From Pseudomonas sp. HS6 (lineage in GTDB: Bacteria; Pseudomonadota; Gammaproteobacteria; Pseudomonadales; Pseudomonadaceae), in contig NZ_CP067412.1 in NCBI RefSeq assembly GCF_023375815.1, positions 6,386,001 to 6,450,000 on the forward strand: DNA of 64,000 bases, written 5' to 3'. Shown one piece after another: positions 41,458 to 51,090 of the stretch (positions are counted from its first letter, which is position 1; every line of letters starts with the position of its first letter). Below the pieces are notes generated by a model, which searched no databases, was not told the origin of the DNA, and saw only the letters and a list, made by a program, of their open reading frames with translations. A program made the translations under genes and the position numbers.

Positions 41458-43647
41458 TCAGAAGGTCTGCCCCAGGTTCAGATAAACCGCCTGTTCGTTG
41501 GCATCGTTCAGGCCATAGCTGAAATTCAGCGGCCCCAGCGGCGTATCAAAACCGATAAACACGCTGGCCGCATTGATGTAGCCGCTGTCGAATTCGTTGT
41601 CGTTGTTCCAGGCCCGGCCGCGTTCCAGCGAGCCGCCGGCATACAGTGGGAAATCCAGTGGCAGGTAAGCGCGGGGTGTCAGGCGGCGGTAAAACACCGC
41701 ACGCATCAGGCTGACGTTCTGCCCGGAGATGGCATCTTCGCGGAAACCCGACAGCTGCCGGGCGCCGCCCAGCAGGAAGCTCGACGTCACCACATTGGCA
41801 TCGTCCAGGGTGCGGCCGTAACGACCGCCCAGAATCAGCGTGTTCGGCCCGCTGCTCATGGCCTTGTCCAGTTTGAATTCCCACTGTCGATAGCGCGTGT
41901 CGGAACCCAGGCTCGGTTCGAATTGCATCAGGGTCAGGCTGACGTCCTTGCCGTCGTGGGGGAAGTACACGTTATCCAGTGAGTCGAACGAATATTTCAG
42001 TGCATAGAAGCCTTCGTTGAAGTGTTCGCTCGGCAGATTCTGGTCGCCGATCCGTACGTCAGCCTTGCCCCAGGCCTCGCCGACACCGAAGCGGATTTCG
42101 CCGTTGTTGCCGATCTGGCGGCCGACATTGAGGCCGAAGCCGTAGCGTTCGACGCGATACTGGGCGATCGGGTCGTTGTCGAGCACCGAGTCGACGTTCT
42201 GGGCTTCGAACGCCGCATACGGTGCGACGAAGTAGCGCGAACCGACGTCCAGTGGCTGATAGAACTCGGTATAGAGTTCCTGCTTGTCGCCGATCTGCGC
42301 TCGGGTCAGCCATTCGGCGCCGAGGCGGTTGATGCCGTTCATTCGGTAACTGGCGCCAAGGTTGAAGGCGCTGTCGCCGCGCATGTCGTCCGACAGGTTC
42401 AAGCCGACCCGCAAGTAATCGGTGCCGCTGCGCTTGCCCCGGGCGCTGATCACCAGCGTGTGTTCCTGGCCCTTGTGCACCACGCGGTACTGCACCTGTT
42501 CGAAGTAATCCAGGCCGTACAAGGTGCCCATGTCCGAGTGCAGGCGCCCGAGGTCCAGCGGCTCGCCGATGGGCTGGCGGATGTAGTAACGGATCACCTC
42601 GTCGCCGACTTTCGAGTCGTTCTCGACCCTGATCGCGGTGATGATCGGCGTGCGTTGGCCCGGTGCGCGGGCGGCGTTGAGCTCGGCGTCCTGAGACACT
42701 GCGGGTTTCAATCGCGCGAGGCGAGCGTCGAGGGCCTTGGCTGCTCGGTAGCCGGCATCGATCATTTCCTCGGCGCGACCGAAGTCGGTGGCGCCGAAAC
42801 TGGCCAGCGGCGGCTGGATCAGTACGTCATTCGGGTGCAGCGCCGCCAGTTGCTCTTCGGAGTTGCGCCGGGTCATCAGGGTGATCGACTGGTTCAACAC
42901 GTCGACCACGGTGGTCAGTTGCTTGCGGTTGCGCAGCGGGGTGCCGATGTCGACCACGATGGCCACGTCGACGCCCATTTCCCGGGCCACATCGAGGGGA
43001 ATATTGTCGGTCATTCCACCGTCCACCAGCAGCCGGCCATCGAGTTCGACCGGGGCGAACACCGCCGGGATCGACATGCTGGCGCGAATCACCTGGGGCA
43101 GGTGGCCTTTGCGAAACACCACTTTTTCGCCGTTGGCGATGTCGGTGGCCACGGCGCGGAACGGGATCGGCAGCTTGTCGAAATCACGGGTGTCGCTGGT
43201 ATGTGCCAAAAGACTTTCCAGTAGCAGCGACAGGTTCTGTCCCTGAATTACGCCCAGGGGCAGGCCGAGGCTGCCGTCGTCGCGAAAACTCAGTTTCTGC
43301 TTCACCAGAAAGTCGCGGTCATCCTGCTTGCGCCGAAACGGCACGTCTTCCCGGGGCGGGGCATCGGACAGGGCCTGCTGCCAGTCGATGCTCAGGGCGA
43401 GTTTTTCCAGTTCGTCGATTTTGTAGCCCGAGGCGTACAAGCCACCGACCACCGCGCCCATGCTGGTGCCGGCAATCGCGTCGATCTTGATGCCTTGCTT
43501 TTCCAGCGCCTTGAGTACGCCGATGTGCGCCAGACCACGGGCTGCACCACCAGACAGCACCAGGCCGACTTTCGGTCGCGGCGCTTCACTGGCATGAACG
43601 AACAATGGAAGGAAACCAAGCAATAGACAGATCAGCAGACGACGCAT
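41458..43647 (-). CDS. plpD: Patatin-like phospholipase autotransporter PlpD (type Vd)
   Basis: A 729-aa protein. Signal peptide MRRLLICLLLGFLPLFVHAS. Patatin domain with the oxyanion GGAARG, the nucleophile Ser62 in GTSMG and Asp209 in DGGMTDN, so the Ser/Asp dyad is intact. A POTRA-like domain (about 330-410) is followed by a 16-strand Omp85/BamA-type barrel ending QAVYLNLGQTF. This is exactly the type Vd architecture, in which the lipase is displayed or released at the surface. The C-terminal Phe supports barrel insertion. It converges on the FimV-like gene with 6 bp between stops. Confidence 0.93.
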   Translation of the reverse strand: MRRLLICLLLGFLPLFVHASEAPRPKVGLVLSGGAARGLAHIGVLKALEKQGIKIDAIAGTSMGAVVGGLYASGYKIDELEKLALSIDWQQALSDAPPREDVPFRRKQDDRDFLVKQKLSFRDDGSLGLPLGVIQGQNLSLLLESLLAHTSDTRDFDKLPIPFRAVATDIANGEKVVFRKGHLPQVIRASMSIPAVFAPVELDGRLLVDGGMTDNIPLDVAREMGVDVAIVVDIGTPLRNRKQLTTVVDVLNQSITLMTRRNSEEQLAALHPNDVLIQPPLASFGATDFGRAEEMIDAGYRAAKALDARLARLKPAVSQDAELNAARAPGQRTPIITAIRVENDSKVGDEVIRYYIRQPIGEPLDLGRLHSDMGTLYGLDYFEQVQYRVVHKGQEHTLVISARGKRSGTDYLRVGLNLSDDMRGDSAFNLGASYRMNGINRLGAEWLTRAQIGDKQELYTEFYQPLDVGSRYFVAPYAAFEAQNVDSVLDNDPIAQYRVERYGFGLNVGRQIGNNGEIRFGVGEAWGKADVRIGDQNLPSEHFNEGFYALKYSFDSLDNVYFPHDGKDVSLTLMQFEPSLGSDTRYRQWEFKLDKAMSSGPNTLILGGRYGRTLDDANVVTSSFLLGGARQLSGFREDAISGQNVSLMRAVFYRRLTPRAYLPLDFPLYAGGSLERGRAWNNDNEFDSGYINAASVFIGFDTPLGPLNFSYGLNDANEQAVYLNLGQTF

Positions 43648-43718
43648 TGTGAGTCTCGGGGCAAGCGTTAAAGCCGGCTATTATAGCGGCGCCCTCTGGC
43701 TCAGGAGTTTCAACGATC

Positions 43719-44006
43719 ATGACCGCCACAAAACCGGAAATCGTCATCACCTATTGCACGCAATGCCAGTGGCTGTTGCGCGCAGCGTGGCTGGCGCAGG
43801 AGTTGCTCAGTACTTTTGGCGACGACCTTGGCAAAGTGTCACTGGTGCCGGGCACCGGCGGGATTTTTCACATCAGTTGCAACGATGTGCAGATCTGGGA
43901 GCGCAAGGCCGACGGTGGTTTCCCCGAAGCCAAGGTGCTCAAGCAGCGTGTACGTGACCAGATCGACCCTGAGCGCGACCTCGGTCACAACGACCGCACT
44001 CAGTGA
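43719..44006 (+). CDS. SelT/SelW/SelH (Rdx) family thioredoxin-like protein
   Basis: A 95-aa redox protein. CTQC at residues 13-16 stands where SelW-type proteins carry CxxU; here the second residue is Cys, so no selenocysteine is needed. FxISCNDVxIWxRKADGGFP is the family's second signature. Its partners are unknown. The ATG follows TCAGGAG within 20 nt. Its stop overlaps the end of the convergent DMT transporter gene by 7 nt. Confidence 0.92.
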   Translation: MTATKPEIVITYCTQCQWLLRAAWLAQELLSTFGDDLGKVSLVPGTGGIFHISCNDVQIWERKADGGFPEAKVLKQRVRDQIDPERDLGHNDRTQ

Positions 44007-44893
44007 GACGCCGCCTCGGCCTCCACCGTTTTTTTGCTGGCGCTGCCTGACATCTGGCTCGACACCACAATGGCGACGATGATCAGCGCGCCGCCGAGCA
44101 GCATCCGCAGGGTCGGGTTTTCATCGAACAGCAGCCACGCAACGGTAATGCCGTAAACCGGCTCCATGGCGAACACCACCGCCGCGGTCCGCGCCTTGAT
44201 CACCGCGAGACTGGCGACGAACAGGCTGTGGGCGACGCCGGTGCAGAACACGCCGAGCAGGGCGATCCACAACCAGTCGATGGCGCGCACTTCGCTCAGT
44301 TGCGGCGCTGCCACCGGTAGCAGACACAACGCCACCACCACGTTCTGACACAACGCCGCCTGCACCGCCGGGATACGCCCGGAACTGGCACGGTTGGTCA
44401 GCGACAGCAGGGAAAACAGCAGGCCGGAGAGGATAGCCCAGAGCAGTCCGGTGGTAGCGCCGCTGGCCAGGTCGAACGCCGGGGTCACCAGCACCAGACC
44501 GACACTGACCAGCGCCACCAGAATGATTTCGTTGGCGCGGATGCGTTCGCGGAAGATCAGCCCTTCGAGGATCACCGTGAAGGCCGGGAAACTGGCGAAA
44601 CCGAGGGTGGCCACAGCGACACCGGCCACCTTCACGGCAATGAAGAAACTTACCCAGTGACCGGCCAGCAGCACGCCGCTTAAGGCCAGTCGTCGCCAGT
44701 CCACGGCTTGCAGTTTCTGCCAGCCGTGCTGGCTGGCGAAACGGGCGAAGAATGCCAGTGCAAGAACGGCGAAGGCGGCCCGTCCAAAGACGATGACTGC
44801 CGGCGTTGCGGCGGCGAGTTTGCCGAAGACGCCGGTCAGGCCGAACATCAATGCGCCGATATGCAGGGCGCCGAGGGCGGTACGGGGAGTCAT
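44000..44893 (-). CDS. EamA/DMT-family metabolite exporter
   Basis: A 297-aa inner-membrane protein with ten predicted helices in two EamA halves. Landmarks are HIGALMFGLTGVFGKLA at the start, SFFIAVKVAGVAVATLGFAS at the end of half one, and AMEPVYGITVAWLLFDENPT in half two. Substrate is unknown; amino acids or related metabolites are common. AGGA precedes the ATG at 44893. The divergent position next to an AraC-type regulator on the same strand (72 bp upstream) suggests that the regulator controls it. Confidence 0.9.
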   Translation of the reverse strand: MTPRTALGALHIGALMFGLTGVFGKLAAATPAVIVFGRAAFAVLALAFFARFASQHGWQKLQAVDWRRLALSGVLLAGHWVSFFIAVKVAGVAVATLGFASFPAFTVILEGLIFRERIRANEIILVALVSVGLVLVTPAFDLASGATTGLLWAILSGLLFSLLSLTNRASSGRIPAVQAALCQNVVVALCLLPVAAPQLSEVRAIDWLWIALLGVFCTGVAHSLFVASLAVIKARTAAVVFAMEPVYGITVAWLLFDENPTLRMLLGGALIIVAIVVSSQMSGSASKKTVEAEAASH

Positions 44894-44965
44894 TGCAGTC
44901 CTTTTTTCAAACACCATTTCAGGCACACATTGAAGCCTGTAGCGGCCGAAAAGTCTGTCGGCAGA

Positions 44966-45730
44966 CTATCGACTTTTGTCGTCAGCCTCGCGTCGCAATT
45001 GTGTAGGAGAGGTGCCGAACTCACGCAGGACGGCGGCCGAAAAAGCACTTTGCGACCCGTAGCCGATGCGGCTGGCCACCTCGCCGATGGGGAGCGTGGT
45101 TTCCCGCAACAGCGTGACGGCCTTATGCAGTCGTCGACTGCGAATGTAATCCATGGGTGTCTGCCCGCATTCGGCGACGAACCGCGCATGCAATCGGGCG
45201 CTGGATAGTCCGGCGATGCGCGCCAGATCTGCGACTTGCAGCGGATAGGCCGCGTACTGCTCGATGTGCGCATCGAGTGCCGCATAGGGCAGGCGACGTG
45301 CGCAGAGCTCGGCTGGCTTCGCGTGGTTCAGGCTCGCCAGTAACAGCACCGCGCCCTGTTGCGCAATCAACGGATCGTCCACCGGACTGTTCGCCAGCCA
45401 ATTGACCAGTTGACCTTGCCCGGCATCCAGCGACAGGCGCGCGGAGTGATCGAGCAGACGACGGCTGGCCTCAGCGTGATCGCCCAGCGAGCGCATCAGC
45501 CATTGCTCGTCCGGCACATCCAGTACCAGACAACGGCTGCCCTTGGGGCTGCCGCACGCGTGATGCGCGCCAGAGGGAATCACCACGAAGCTCTGCTGCA
45601 ATACCTGACTGCCGTGCCCTTCGACTTCGAAATCCAGCGCGCCCGACAGGCCGAACACCAGTTGCGCGTGGTCGTGACTGTGGATGATCAGGTCGTGGGT
45701 GTAATGGCGCAGGGTCAGGATCGGTGGCAT
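44966..45730 (-). CDS. AraC-family transcriptional regulator
   Basis: A 254-aa regulator. An N-terminal cupin-like sensing domain (HSHDHAQLVFGLSGALDFEV and VVIPSGAHHACG) is followed by a C-terminal double helix-turn-helix domain. The HTHs read VADLARIAGLSSARLHARFV and IGEVASRIGYGSQSAFSAAV. GGAG precedes the ATG at 45730. It lies upstream of and in line with the EamA exporter, 72 bp away, so an operon or local control is likely. The histidine-rich cupin could bind a small ligand. Confidence 0.9.
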   Translation of the reverse strand: MPPILTLRHYTHDLIIHSHDHAQLVFGLSGALDFEVEGHGSQVLQQSFVVIPSGAHHACGSPKGSRCLVLDVPDEQWLMRSLGDHAEASRRLLDHSARLSLDAGQGQLVNWLANSPVDDPLIAQQGAVLLLASLNHAKPAELCARRLPYAALDAHIEQYAAYPLQVADLARIAGLSSARLHARFVAECGQTPMDYIRSRRLHKAVTLLRETTLPIGEVASRIGYGSQSAFSAAVLREFGTSPTQLRREADDKSR

Positions 45731-45862
45731 GGCGGTCTCCGGGCGAGCCGCCAGTCTACACCGGCGCAGGGGCGACGCGTTTGTCACACGACTGACGCAC
45801 ACCTGTCATGGTCGATTAACCGGGCGCGCGCACAGTGGCGAAAACATCGCAGAGGGTTGCCC

Positions 45863-46678
45863 ATGACCAGCGCCGAGCTCGCCAGACCCAGCCGTAAACA
45901 AAGGGTTCGCACCTTGTGGATCTCCGACGTGCACCTGGGCACGCGGGATTGCCAGGCCGAGCATCTGTCGCAATTTCTCAAGGGCTATCACGCCGACAAG
46001 ATTTATCTGGTTGGCGACATCATCGACGGCTGGAAACTGCGCGGCGGCATGTACTGGCCCCAGGCGCACACCAACGTGATCCGCCGCTTGCTGACCATGA
46101 GCAAGCGCGGCACTGAAGTGATCTACGTCACCGGCAATCATGACGAATTCCTGCGCCGTTATTCGAAGCTGATCCTGGGCAACATCCAGTTGGTCGACGA
46201 AGCAGTGCACGTCACGGCCGATGGCCGGCATCTGTTGGTGATCCACGGTGACCAGTTCGACGTGATCACCCGTTATCACCGTTGGCTGGCCTTTCTCGGC
46301 GACTCGGCCTACGAATTCACCCTGACCCTCAACCGCTGGCTCAATCACTGGCGGGCGAAATACGGTTACGGCTATTGGTCGCTGTCGGCCTATCTCAAGC
46401 ACAAGGTGAAGACAGCGGTGAGCTTCATCAGCGACTTCGAAGAAGCCATCGCCCACGAATGTGTGAAGCGCGAGTTGCACGGGGTGGTCTGCGGGCACAT
46501 TCACCACGCCGAGATCCGCAAGGTCGGCGAGGTGGATTACCTCAACTGCGGCGACTGGGTGGAGTCGTGCACGGCACTGATCGAGCACTGGGACGGCACG
46601 ATCGAACTGTATCGCCTGGCGGATGCGCAGGCGCGAGAAGCAGAACTGAAAGCGGCCAAGGTTGCCGAGCTGGCTTAG
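45863..46678 (+). CDS. LpxH-like UDP-2,3-diacylglucosamine diphosphatase / metallophosphoesterase
   Basis: A 271-aa calcineurin-like phosphoesterase. All metal-binding blocks are present: DVHLG (Asp22, His24), GDIIDGW (Asp52), GNHDE (Asn92, His93), the VIHGDQFD His, and GHIHHAEI. This subfamily is commonly annotated as UDP-2,3-diacylglucosamine diphosphatase, the lipid A step done by LpxH, but Pseudomonas has a separate true lpxH, so this may be a paralogue with another phospholipid-like substrate. AGAGGG precedes the ATG at 45863. It is followed by a REP pair. Confidence 0.87.
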   Translation: MTSAELARPSRKQRVRTLWISDVHLGTRDCQAEHLSQFLKGYHADKIYLVGDIIDGWKLRGGMYWPQAHTNVIRRLLTMSKRGTEVIYVTGNHDEFLRRYSKLILGNIQLVDEAVHVTADGRHLLVIHGDQFDVITRYHRWLAFLGDSAYEFTLTLNRWLNHWRAKYGYGYWSLSAYLKHKVKTAVSFISDFEEAIAHECVKRELHGVVCGHIHHAEIRKVGEVDYLNCGDWVESCTALIEHWDGTIELYRLADAQAREAELKAAKVAELA

Positions 46679-46700
46679 AAAAGATGTGTGTCGGTTTGTT

Positions 46701-46803
46701 GGCCTCATCGCGGGCAAGCCCGCTCCCACAGATTTTTGGGGTGTACACAAAGGCCACTTACACCTTCGATCACTGTGGGAGCGGGCTTGCCCGCGATGAG
46801 GTC
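46701..46803. repeat. REP pair (BIME-like)
   Basis: CCTCATCGCGGGCAAGCCCG at 46703 is inverted at the right end, with a CTCCCACAG...CTGTGGGAG inner palindrome. The inverted units are about 40 bp apart. It separates the convergent phosphoesterase and HD-protein genes. Confidence 0.9.
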
Positions 46804-46822
46804 GGTACAGCCGACATCACAT

Positions 46823-47413
46823 TCAGGCGGGGCTGTGTTCTTCCATCGCCGCTTTGTAGATGGAGTTCTTCGGCCGGGCGAACAGTCGTTCCATCATCGG
46901 TCCGAAGAAGCTCAGCGGCAGGGTGTCGTAGTCCGGGTCGAACGCCGCCGCATCGTATTTCGCGCAGAACTCCGCGGTCGCCTGATACTGCGGATGACCG
47001 CTGAACTGCTCGCGCAGGTGCCGATCCATGCCCAGGTGATGGAAGAAGTAGTACCCCTGGAAGATCCCGTGCTTTTCCACCATCCACAGGTTCTCGGCGC
47101 TGACAAACGGCTTGAGAATCGCGGCGGCGATGTCCGGGTGATTGTAGGAGCCAAGGGTGTCGCCGATGTCGTGGAGCAGGGCGCAGACCACGTATTCCTC
47201 GTCGCGCCCGTCGCGATGGGCGCGGGTGGCGGTTTGCAGCGAGTGGGTCAGGCGATCCACCGGGAACCCGCCGAAATCACCTTCGAGCAATTTCAGGTGC
47301 GCCATGATCCGGCCCGGCAATTGACGGGCGTAGGCGCTGAAATCCGCCGCGATGATCGCCCAGTCTTCCTGCGTGCCGTCCTTCATATGGGTGAAACGGG
47401 CATTGGCATTCAT
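46823..47413 (-). CDS. HD-domain protein (possible metal-dependent hydrolase or oxygenase)
   Basis: A 196-aa protein starting MNANARFTHMKDGTQEDW. The HD-domain residues are in RLTHSLQTATRAHRDG and CALLHDIGDTLGSYNH, with a later EKHGIFQGYYFFHHLG. Several extra histidines could form a two-metal site like that of PhnZ or inositol-oxygenase-type HD oxygenases; no phosphonate genes are nearby, so that remains open. AAGAGGAT precedes the ATG at 47413. The next upstream gene on the same strand (Mpo1-like) ends 24 bp away, which suggests co-transcription. Confidence 0.83.
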   Translation of the reverse strand: MNANARFTHMKDGTQEDWAIIAADFSAYARQLPGRIMAHLKLLEGDFGGFPVDRLTHSLQTATRAHRDGRDEEYVVCALLHDIGDTLGSYNHPDIAAAILKPFVSAENLWMVEKHGIFQGYYFFHHLGMDRHLREQFSGHPQYQATAEFCAKYDAAAFDPDYDTLPLSFFGPMMERLFARPKNSIYKAAMEEHSPA

Positions 47414-47437
47414 CGGCAATCCTCTTGGTCAGGGGTT

Positions 47438-47749
47438 CTAGAACGCCACGCGGCCCAGGATCATGTCGCGGTACATGATGAAATCCCCCAACAGGCTGTA
47501 GAGCGGATGCTGGAAAGTCGCCGGCCGGTTCTTCTCGAAAAAGAAGTGGCCGACCCAGGCGAAGCTATAACCGGCCAGCGGCAGGGCCAGCAACAGCAGC
47601 CAGGCGCCCTTGGCGATGGTCATCGCGAGAATGAAGATCACCAGCGTCGTCCCGATGAAGTGCAGGCGACGACAGGTGCTGTTGCTGTGTTCGCTGAGGT
47701 AATACGGATAGAACTCGGCGAAGCTGTTGAATTGCTTGATGGTTTCCAC
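47438..47749 (-). CDS. Mpo1-like (DUF962) membrane protein
   Basis: A membrane protein of 103 aa if started at GTG 47749 (VETIKQFNSFAEFYPYYLSE). A longer version from ATG 47824 adds 25 residues without a ribosome-binding site. Family motifs are HSNSTCRRLHFIGT and FAWVGHFFFEKNRPATFQHP; their histidines probably hold Fe2+. Fungal Mpo1 oxidises 2-hydroxy fatty acids; the bacterial role is not known to me. Two or three membrane helices are visible. It is probably in one transcript with the HD protein. Confidence 0.85.
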   Translation of the reverse strand: METIKQFNSFAEFYPYYLSEHSNSTCRRLHFIGTTLVIFILAMTIAKGAWLLLLALPLAGYSFAWVGHFFFEKNRPATFQHPLYSLLGDFIMYRDMILGRVAF

Positions 47750-47916
47750 GACCGCGATCTCTGTGGTTATTGTTCTGATTGCAAGTTGTTCGGCGGGTAG
47801 CTTATTTGAGTCTAGAGTGATCATTGGCGTCGGCCAGTGACAATCGGCGCCACTTTACTATCCTTGGGAAATTGGCCGTAGTATGCGGCTCACCATGTCA
47901 TCCAAGAAAAAACGCC

Positions 47917-48978
47917 ATGAGCGAACGAACGACATCTGCAAGCTGGGCGATGGGGATTGTCAAAGCACTGGAAATGGACGGCCTGGATTGCCGGGTTCTG
48001 TTCAAACAGCTGGGGCTCGACTACGCGGCGCTGGAGGATCCGGATGCACGCTTCCCACAGGACTCCATGACCCGACTCTGGCAACGGGCGGTCGAACTGT
48101 CCGGCAATCCCGCCATAGGTCTGAACATGGGCAAGGTGGTGCGACCGGCTTCGTTCCACGTCGCAGGCTACGCGCTGATGTCCAGTAACACCCTGGCCGA
48201 AGGTTTTCAGCGACTGGTGCGTTATCAGCGGATCATTGCCGAAAGTGCCGACTTGAGTTTTCGCCTGCTCGACGAAGGTTATGCGCTGATTCTGACGGTG
48301 CACGGCGATCATTTGCCGCCGACCCGGCAGAGTGCCGAAGCCTCGCTGGCCTGCGCGCTGGCGCTGTGCGGCTGGCTGACCGGGCGCACGCTGCACCCGC
48401 GCAAAGTGCTGGTGCAGGGCGACGAACCCGCTGATCTTCAACCCTACAAACAAGCCTTCCATGCACCGCTGGTGTTCAACGCGCCGTATGACGCGCTGAT
48501 CTTCGAACGCGCCGACATGGAAGCGCCGCTGCCCACCGCCAACGAAGCGATGGCGCTGCTGCACGACCGGTTTGCCGGGGAATATCTGGCGCGGTTTTCC
48601 GAAAGTCGTGTGACCCACAAGGCGCGTCAGGTGTTGTGCCGCTTGCTGCCGCAGGGCGAGCCCAAGCGCGATACGGTGGCGCAGACGCTGCACTTGTCGC
48701 AGCGCACCTTGCAACGCCGTTTGCAGGAGGAGGGCACCAGTTTTCAGCAGTTGCTCGATGACACCCGCCGAGAACTCGCCGAGCAATACCTGGCGCAGCC
48801 GAGCATGACCTTGCTGGAGATTGCCTATCTGCTGGGGTTTGCCGATCCGAGCAATTTCTTCCGTGCCTTCCGCCGCTGGTTCGACACCACGCCCGGCGAT
48901 TACCGGGCGCGGTTGCTGGAGGCGCCAAACGCGATCAGTGACGCCAGAACGCCGGAATACACAGCACAAACACCGTAA
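47917..48978 (+). CDS. AraC-family regulator, OruR/ArgR-type N-terminus
   Basis: A 353-aa regulator starting MSERTTSASWAMGIVKALEM. The large N-terminal Arabinose_bd-type domain (LCRVLFKQLGLDY..., RLWQRAVELSGNPAIGLNMG) is followed by the HTH domain with VAQTLHLSQRTLQRRLQEEG and LLEIAYLLGFADPSNFFRAF. The ligand is unknown. Its last 44 bp overlap the end of the convergent trkH gene. The start has only a weak AAG-rich ribosome-binding site. Confidence 0.9.
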   Translation: MSERTTSASWAMGIVKALEMDGLDCRVLFKQLGLDYAALEDPDARFPQDSMTRLWQRAVELSGNPAIGLNMGKVVRPASFHVAGYALMSSNTLAEGFQRLVRYQRIIAESADLSFRLLDEGYALILTVHGDHLPPTRQSAEASLACALALCGWLTGRTLHPRKVLVQGDEPADLQPYKQAFHAPLVFNAPYDALIFERADMEAPLPTANEAMALLHDRFAGEYLARFSESRVTHKARQVLCRLLPQGEPKRDTVAQTLHLSQRTLQRRLQEEGTSFQQLLDDTRRELAEQYLAQPSMTLLEIAYLLGFADPSNFFRAFRRWFDTTPGDYRARLLEAPNAISDARTPEYTAQTP

Positions 48979-50389
48979 TGATCTCCAGTCGGCCGAGCAG
49001 CATGCCGAACGACAGAATCCACTTGGCCGCATCCGGCAGGCTGGCGAAGTTGCCGGCCGGGCCGATGGTTTCGCCCAGCCCCGGGCCGACGCCGGACACG
49101 GTGCTGGCGGCGCCGGTCAGCGCTGTCATCCAGTCCACGCCCAGCAGCGACAGCAACAGGGCGATCACGCAGATGGTGATCGCGAAGAAGAACGAGAACG
49201 TCAGGATCGACCGGACGATTTCTTCGTCGAGGCGATGACCGTTGTACTTCTGCTTGATCACCGCGCGCGGGTGAATCAACTGGTTAAGGTTGGCCTTGAG
49301 CAAAATGTAGGCGACCTGGAAACGGAAGATCTTGATCCCGCCCGCCGTCGAGCCGGAACAGCCGCCGACGAAGCCCAGATAGAAGAACAGCATCAGCGAG
49401 AAATTGCCCCACAGGCTGTAGTCGCCCAACGCAAATCCGGTGGTGGTGACCACCGACGTCACGTTCAGCGCCACATGGCGAAGGGCGTCCAGCCAATGCA
49501 GGTTGGTGGTCCACCAGTACCAGGTGCCGAGCACCAGCCAGGTCACCAACAACATGCCGAGCAAGCCCTGTACCTGTTGATCCTTGATCAGCGCCCGGCG
49601 GTTGCCGCGCAGCGTCGCCACGTACAGGGTGAACGGCAGGCTGCCGAGGATCATCACCACCACCGCCACCCAGTGCACCGCCGGTTGGGTCCACTTGGCC
49701 AGGGATTGGTCGGAGGTCGAGAAACCGCCGGTGGAGATCGCCGACATCGCGTGGTTGATCGCATCGAACGGGCTCATGCCCGCCCACCAGAACGCCAGGC
49801 TGCCGAGAATGGTGATGCCCACGTACGCCGCCACGATCAACCGCGCCACCATGTGCGAGCGGGGCATGACCTTTTCCGAGCGGTCCGAGGATTCGGTCTG
49901 GAACAGGCGCATGCCGCCGATCCGCAGCAGCGGTAGAATCGCCACCGCCATGCCGATGAAGCCGATACCGCCGAGCCAGTGCAGCAGCGAACGCCACATC
50001 AGGATACCCGGGGACATGGTGTCCAGCCCGCTGAGTACGGTCGAACCGGTGGCGGTGATGCCGGACATGCTTTCGAAGAACGAGTCTGTGTAACTGATGT
50101 GCTGGGTCAGCAAAAACGGCAGCGCGGCGAAAATGCACACCACCAGCCAACTGGTGACGGTCAGCAGGTACATGTCGCGGGGACGCAGGTGAATGTGTTC
50201 CGGGCGTCCGGGAATCACCAGCGCCAGGCCGGCGACGAAGGTGATCATGCTCGCCCAGAGGAACGACGGCAGATCGCCGGTGCGCTCGAAAATCACCAGG
50301 GTGGCCATAGGCACGACCATGGCGATGGCCAGGGTGATCAGGAAGATGCCGATGATGAAACCAATGATCCGTAAGGTCGGCAACGCCAT
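48935..50389 (-). CDS. trkH: TrkH-family potassium uptake protein
   Basis: A 484-aa integral membrane protein with the TrkH/KtrB four-repeat pore. Selectivity-filter-like glycine regions are visible in FESMSGITATGSTVLSGL, SAISTGGFSTSD, TSVVTTTGFALGD and GAASTVSGVGPGLG. It conducts K+ together with the cytoplasmic TrkA subunit, which is not in the window. The start MALPTLRIIGFIIGIF is good. It is transcribed alone and overlaps the AraC-type gene at the 3' end. From memory trkH also lies close to the Cpx-like genes in P. aeruginosa. Confidence 0.95.
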   Translation of the reverse strand: MALPTLRIIGFIIGIFLITLAIAMVVPMATLVIFERTGDLPSFLWASMITFVAGLALVIPGRPEHIHLRPRDMYLLTVTSWLVVCIFAALPFLLTQHISYTDSFFESMSGITATGSTVLSGLDTMSPGILMWRSLLHWLGGIGFIGMAVAILPLLRIGGMRLFQTESSDRSEKVMPRSHMVARLIVAAYVGITILGSLAFWWAGMSPFDAINHAMSAISTGGFSTSDQSLAKWTQPAVHWVAVVVMILGSLPFTLYVATLRGNRRALIKDQQVQGLLGMLLVTWLVLGTWYWWTTNLHWLDALRHVALNVTSVVTTTGFALGDYSLWGNFSLMLFFYLGFVGGCSGSTAGGIKIFRFQVAYILLKANLNQLIHPRAVIKQKYNGHRLDEEIVRSILTFSFFFAITICVIALLLSLLGVDWMTALTGAASTVSGVGPGLGETIGPAGNFASLPDAAKWILSFGMLLGRLEIITVFVLCIPAFWRH

Positions 50390-50510
50390 GAAGTCCGCTC
50401 GGGCTGATGTGGGAAAGGCGCCATTCTACCTGCGGGGCAAGGCATGTAAACCGACGCGGCCGGATCACTTGCAGCTAGAATAGCCGGACATTTTTTTCAG
50501 GAGGTGGCCG

Positions 50511-51077
50511 ATGCAGGCTCTCGACGCTTTGCTCAACCGTGTTTCCGTTCCACGACTGATCGATCCGGCCCCCACCGCCGAACAGCGCGAAGTGCTGTTC
50601 GCCGCCGCGACCCGTGCACCGGATCACGGCCATTTGCAGCCGTATCGCTTCCTGACCGTCGAAGGCGCGGCGCGTGAGCAGATGGGCGAGTTGCTGGCGC
50701 AAGCTGCGCAAATGCAGGAAGGCGAAGTCACCGAAGCGATGATCGACAAGGCGCGCAACGGTCCGCTGCGGGCGCCGTTGGTGGTCGTGGTCATCGCCAA
50801 GTTGCAGGATCACGTCAAATACCCGAAGGCCGAGCAATTGCTGGCCGCAGGCTGTGCGGCTCACGGGATTCTGCTGGCGGCTTACGCGCAGGGGATTGGC
50901 GCGGTGTGGCGTACGGGTGATCTGGCGTACTCGAAACATGTCGCCGAGGGTTTGGGGCTGACGGATGATGAAGAGGTGATTGCGTTTCTGTACCTTGGGA
51001 CGCCGCAGAAGGAGCCGCGGGTGGCGGAGAAGGTTGATTTGGCGGAGTTTGTCAGTGCCTGGCCCGCAAAGGCTTAA
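50511..51077 (+). CDS. YdjA-like nitroreductase family protein
   Basis: A 188-aa flavoprotein. It shows the FMN-binding start RRxxPR-like RVSVPRLIDPAP, the AATRAPDHGHLQPYRF motif and the late GIGAVWRTGDLAYSKHVAEG, all typical of the short YdjA branch. These enzymes reduce nitro compounds or quinones with NAD(P)H; the natural substrate is unknown. A strong CAGGAGG lies 7 nt before the ATG. Confidence 0.93.
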   Translation: MQALDALLNRVSVPRLIDPAPTAEQREVLFAAATRAPDHGHLQPYRFLTVEGAAREQMGELLAQAAQMQEGEVTEAMIDKARNGPLRAPLVVVVIAKLQDHVKYPKAEQLLAAGCAAHGILLAAYAQGIGAVWRTGDLAYSKHVAEGLGLTDDEEVIAFLYLGTPQKEPRVAEKVDLAEFVSAWPAKA

Positions 51078-51090
51078 AAGCGTTAAAAGC

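Noticed and set aside
42022..43224. 400-codon plus-strand frame opposite plpD
   Set aside because: Antisense of patatin/barrel coding sequence; no domain or ribosome-binding site.
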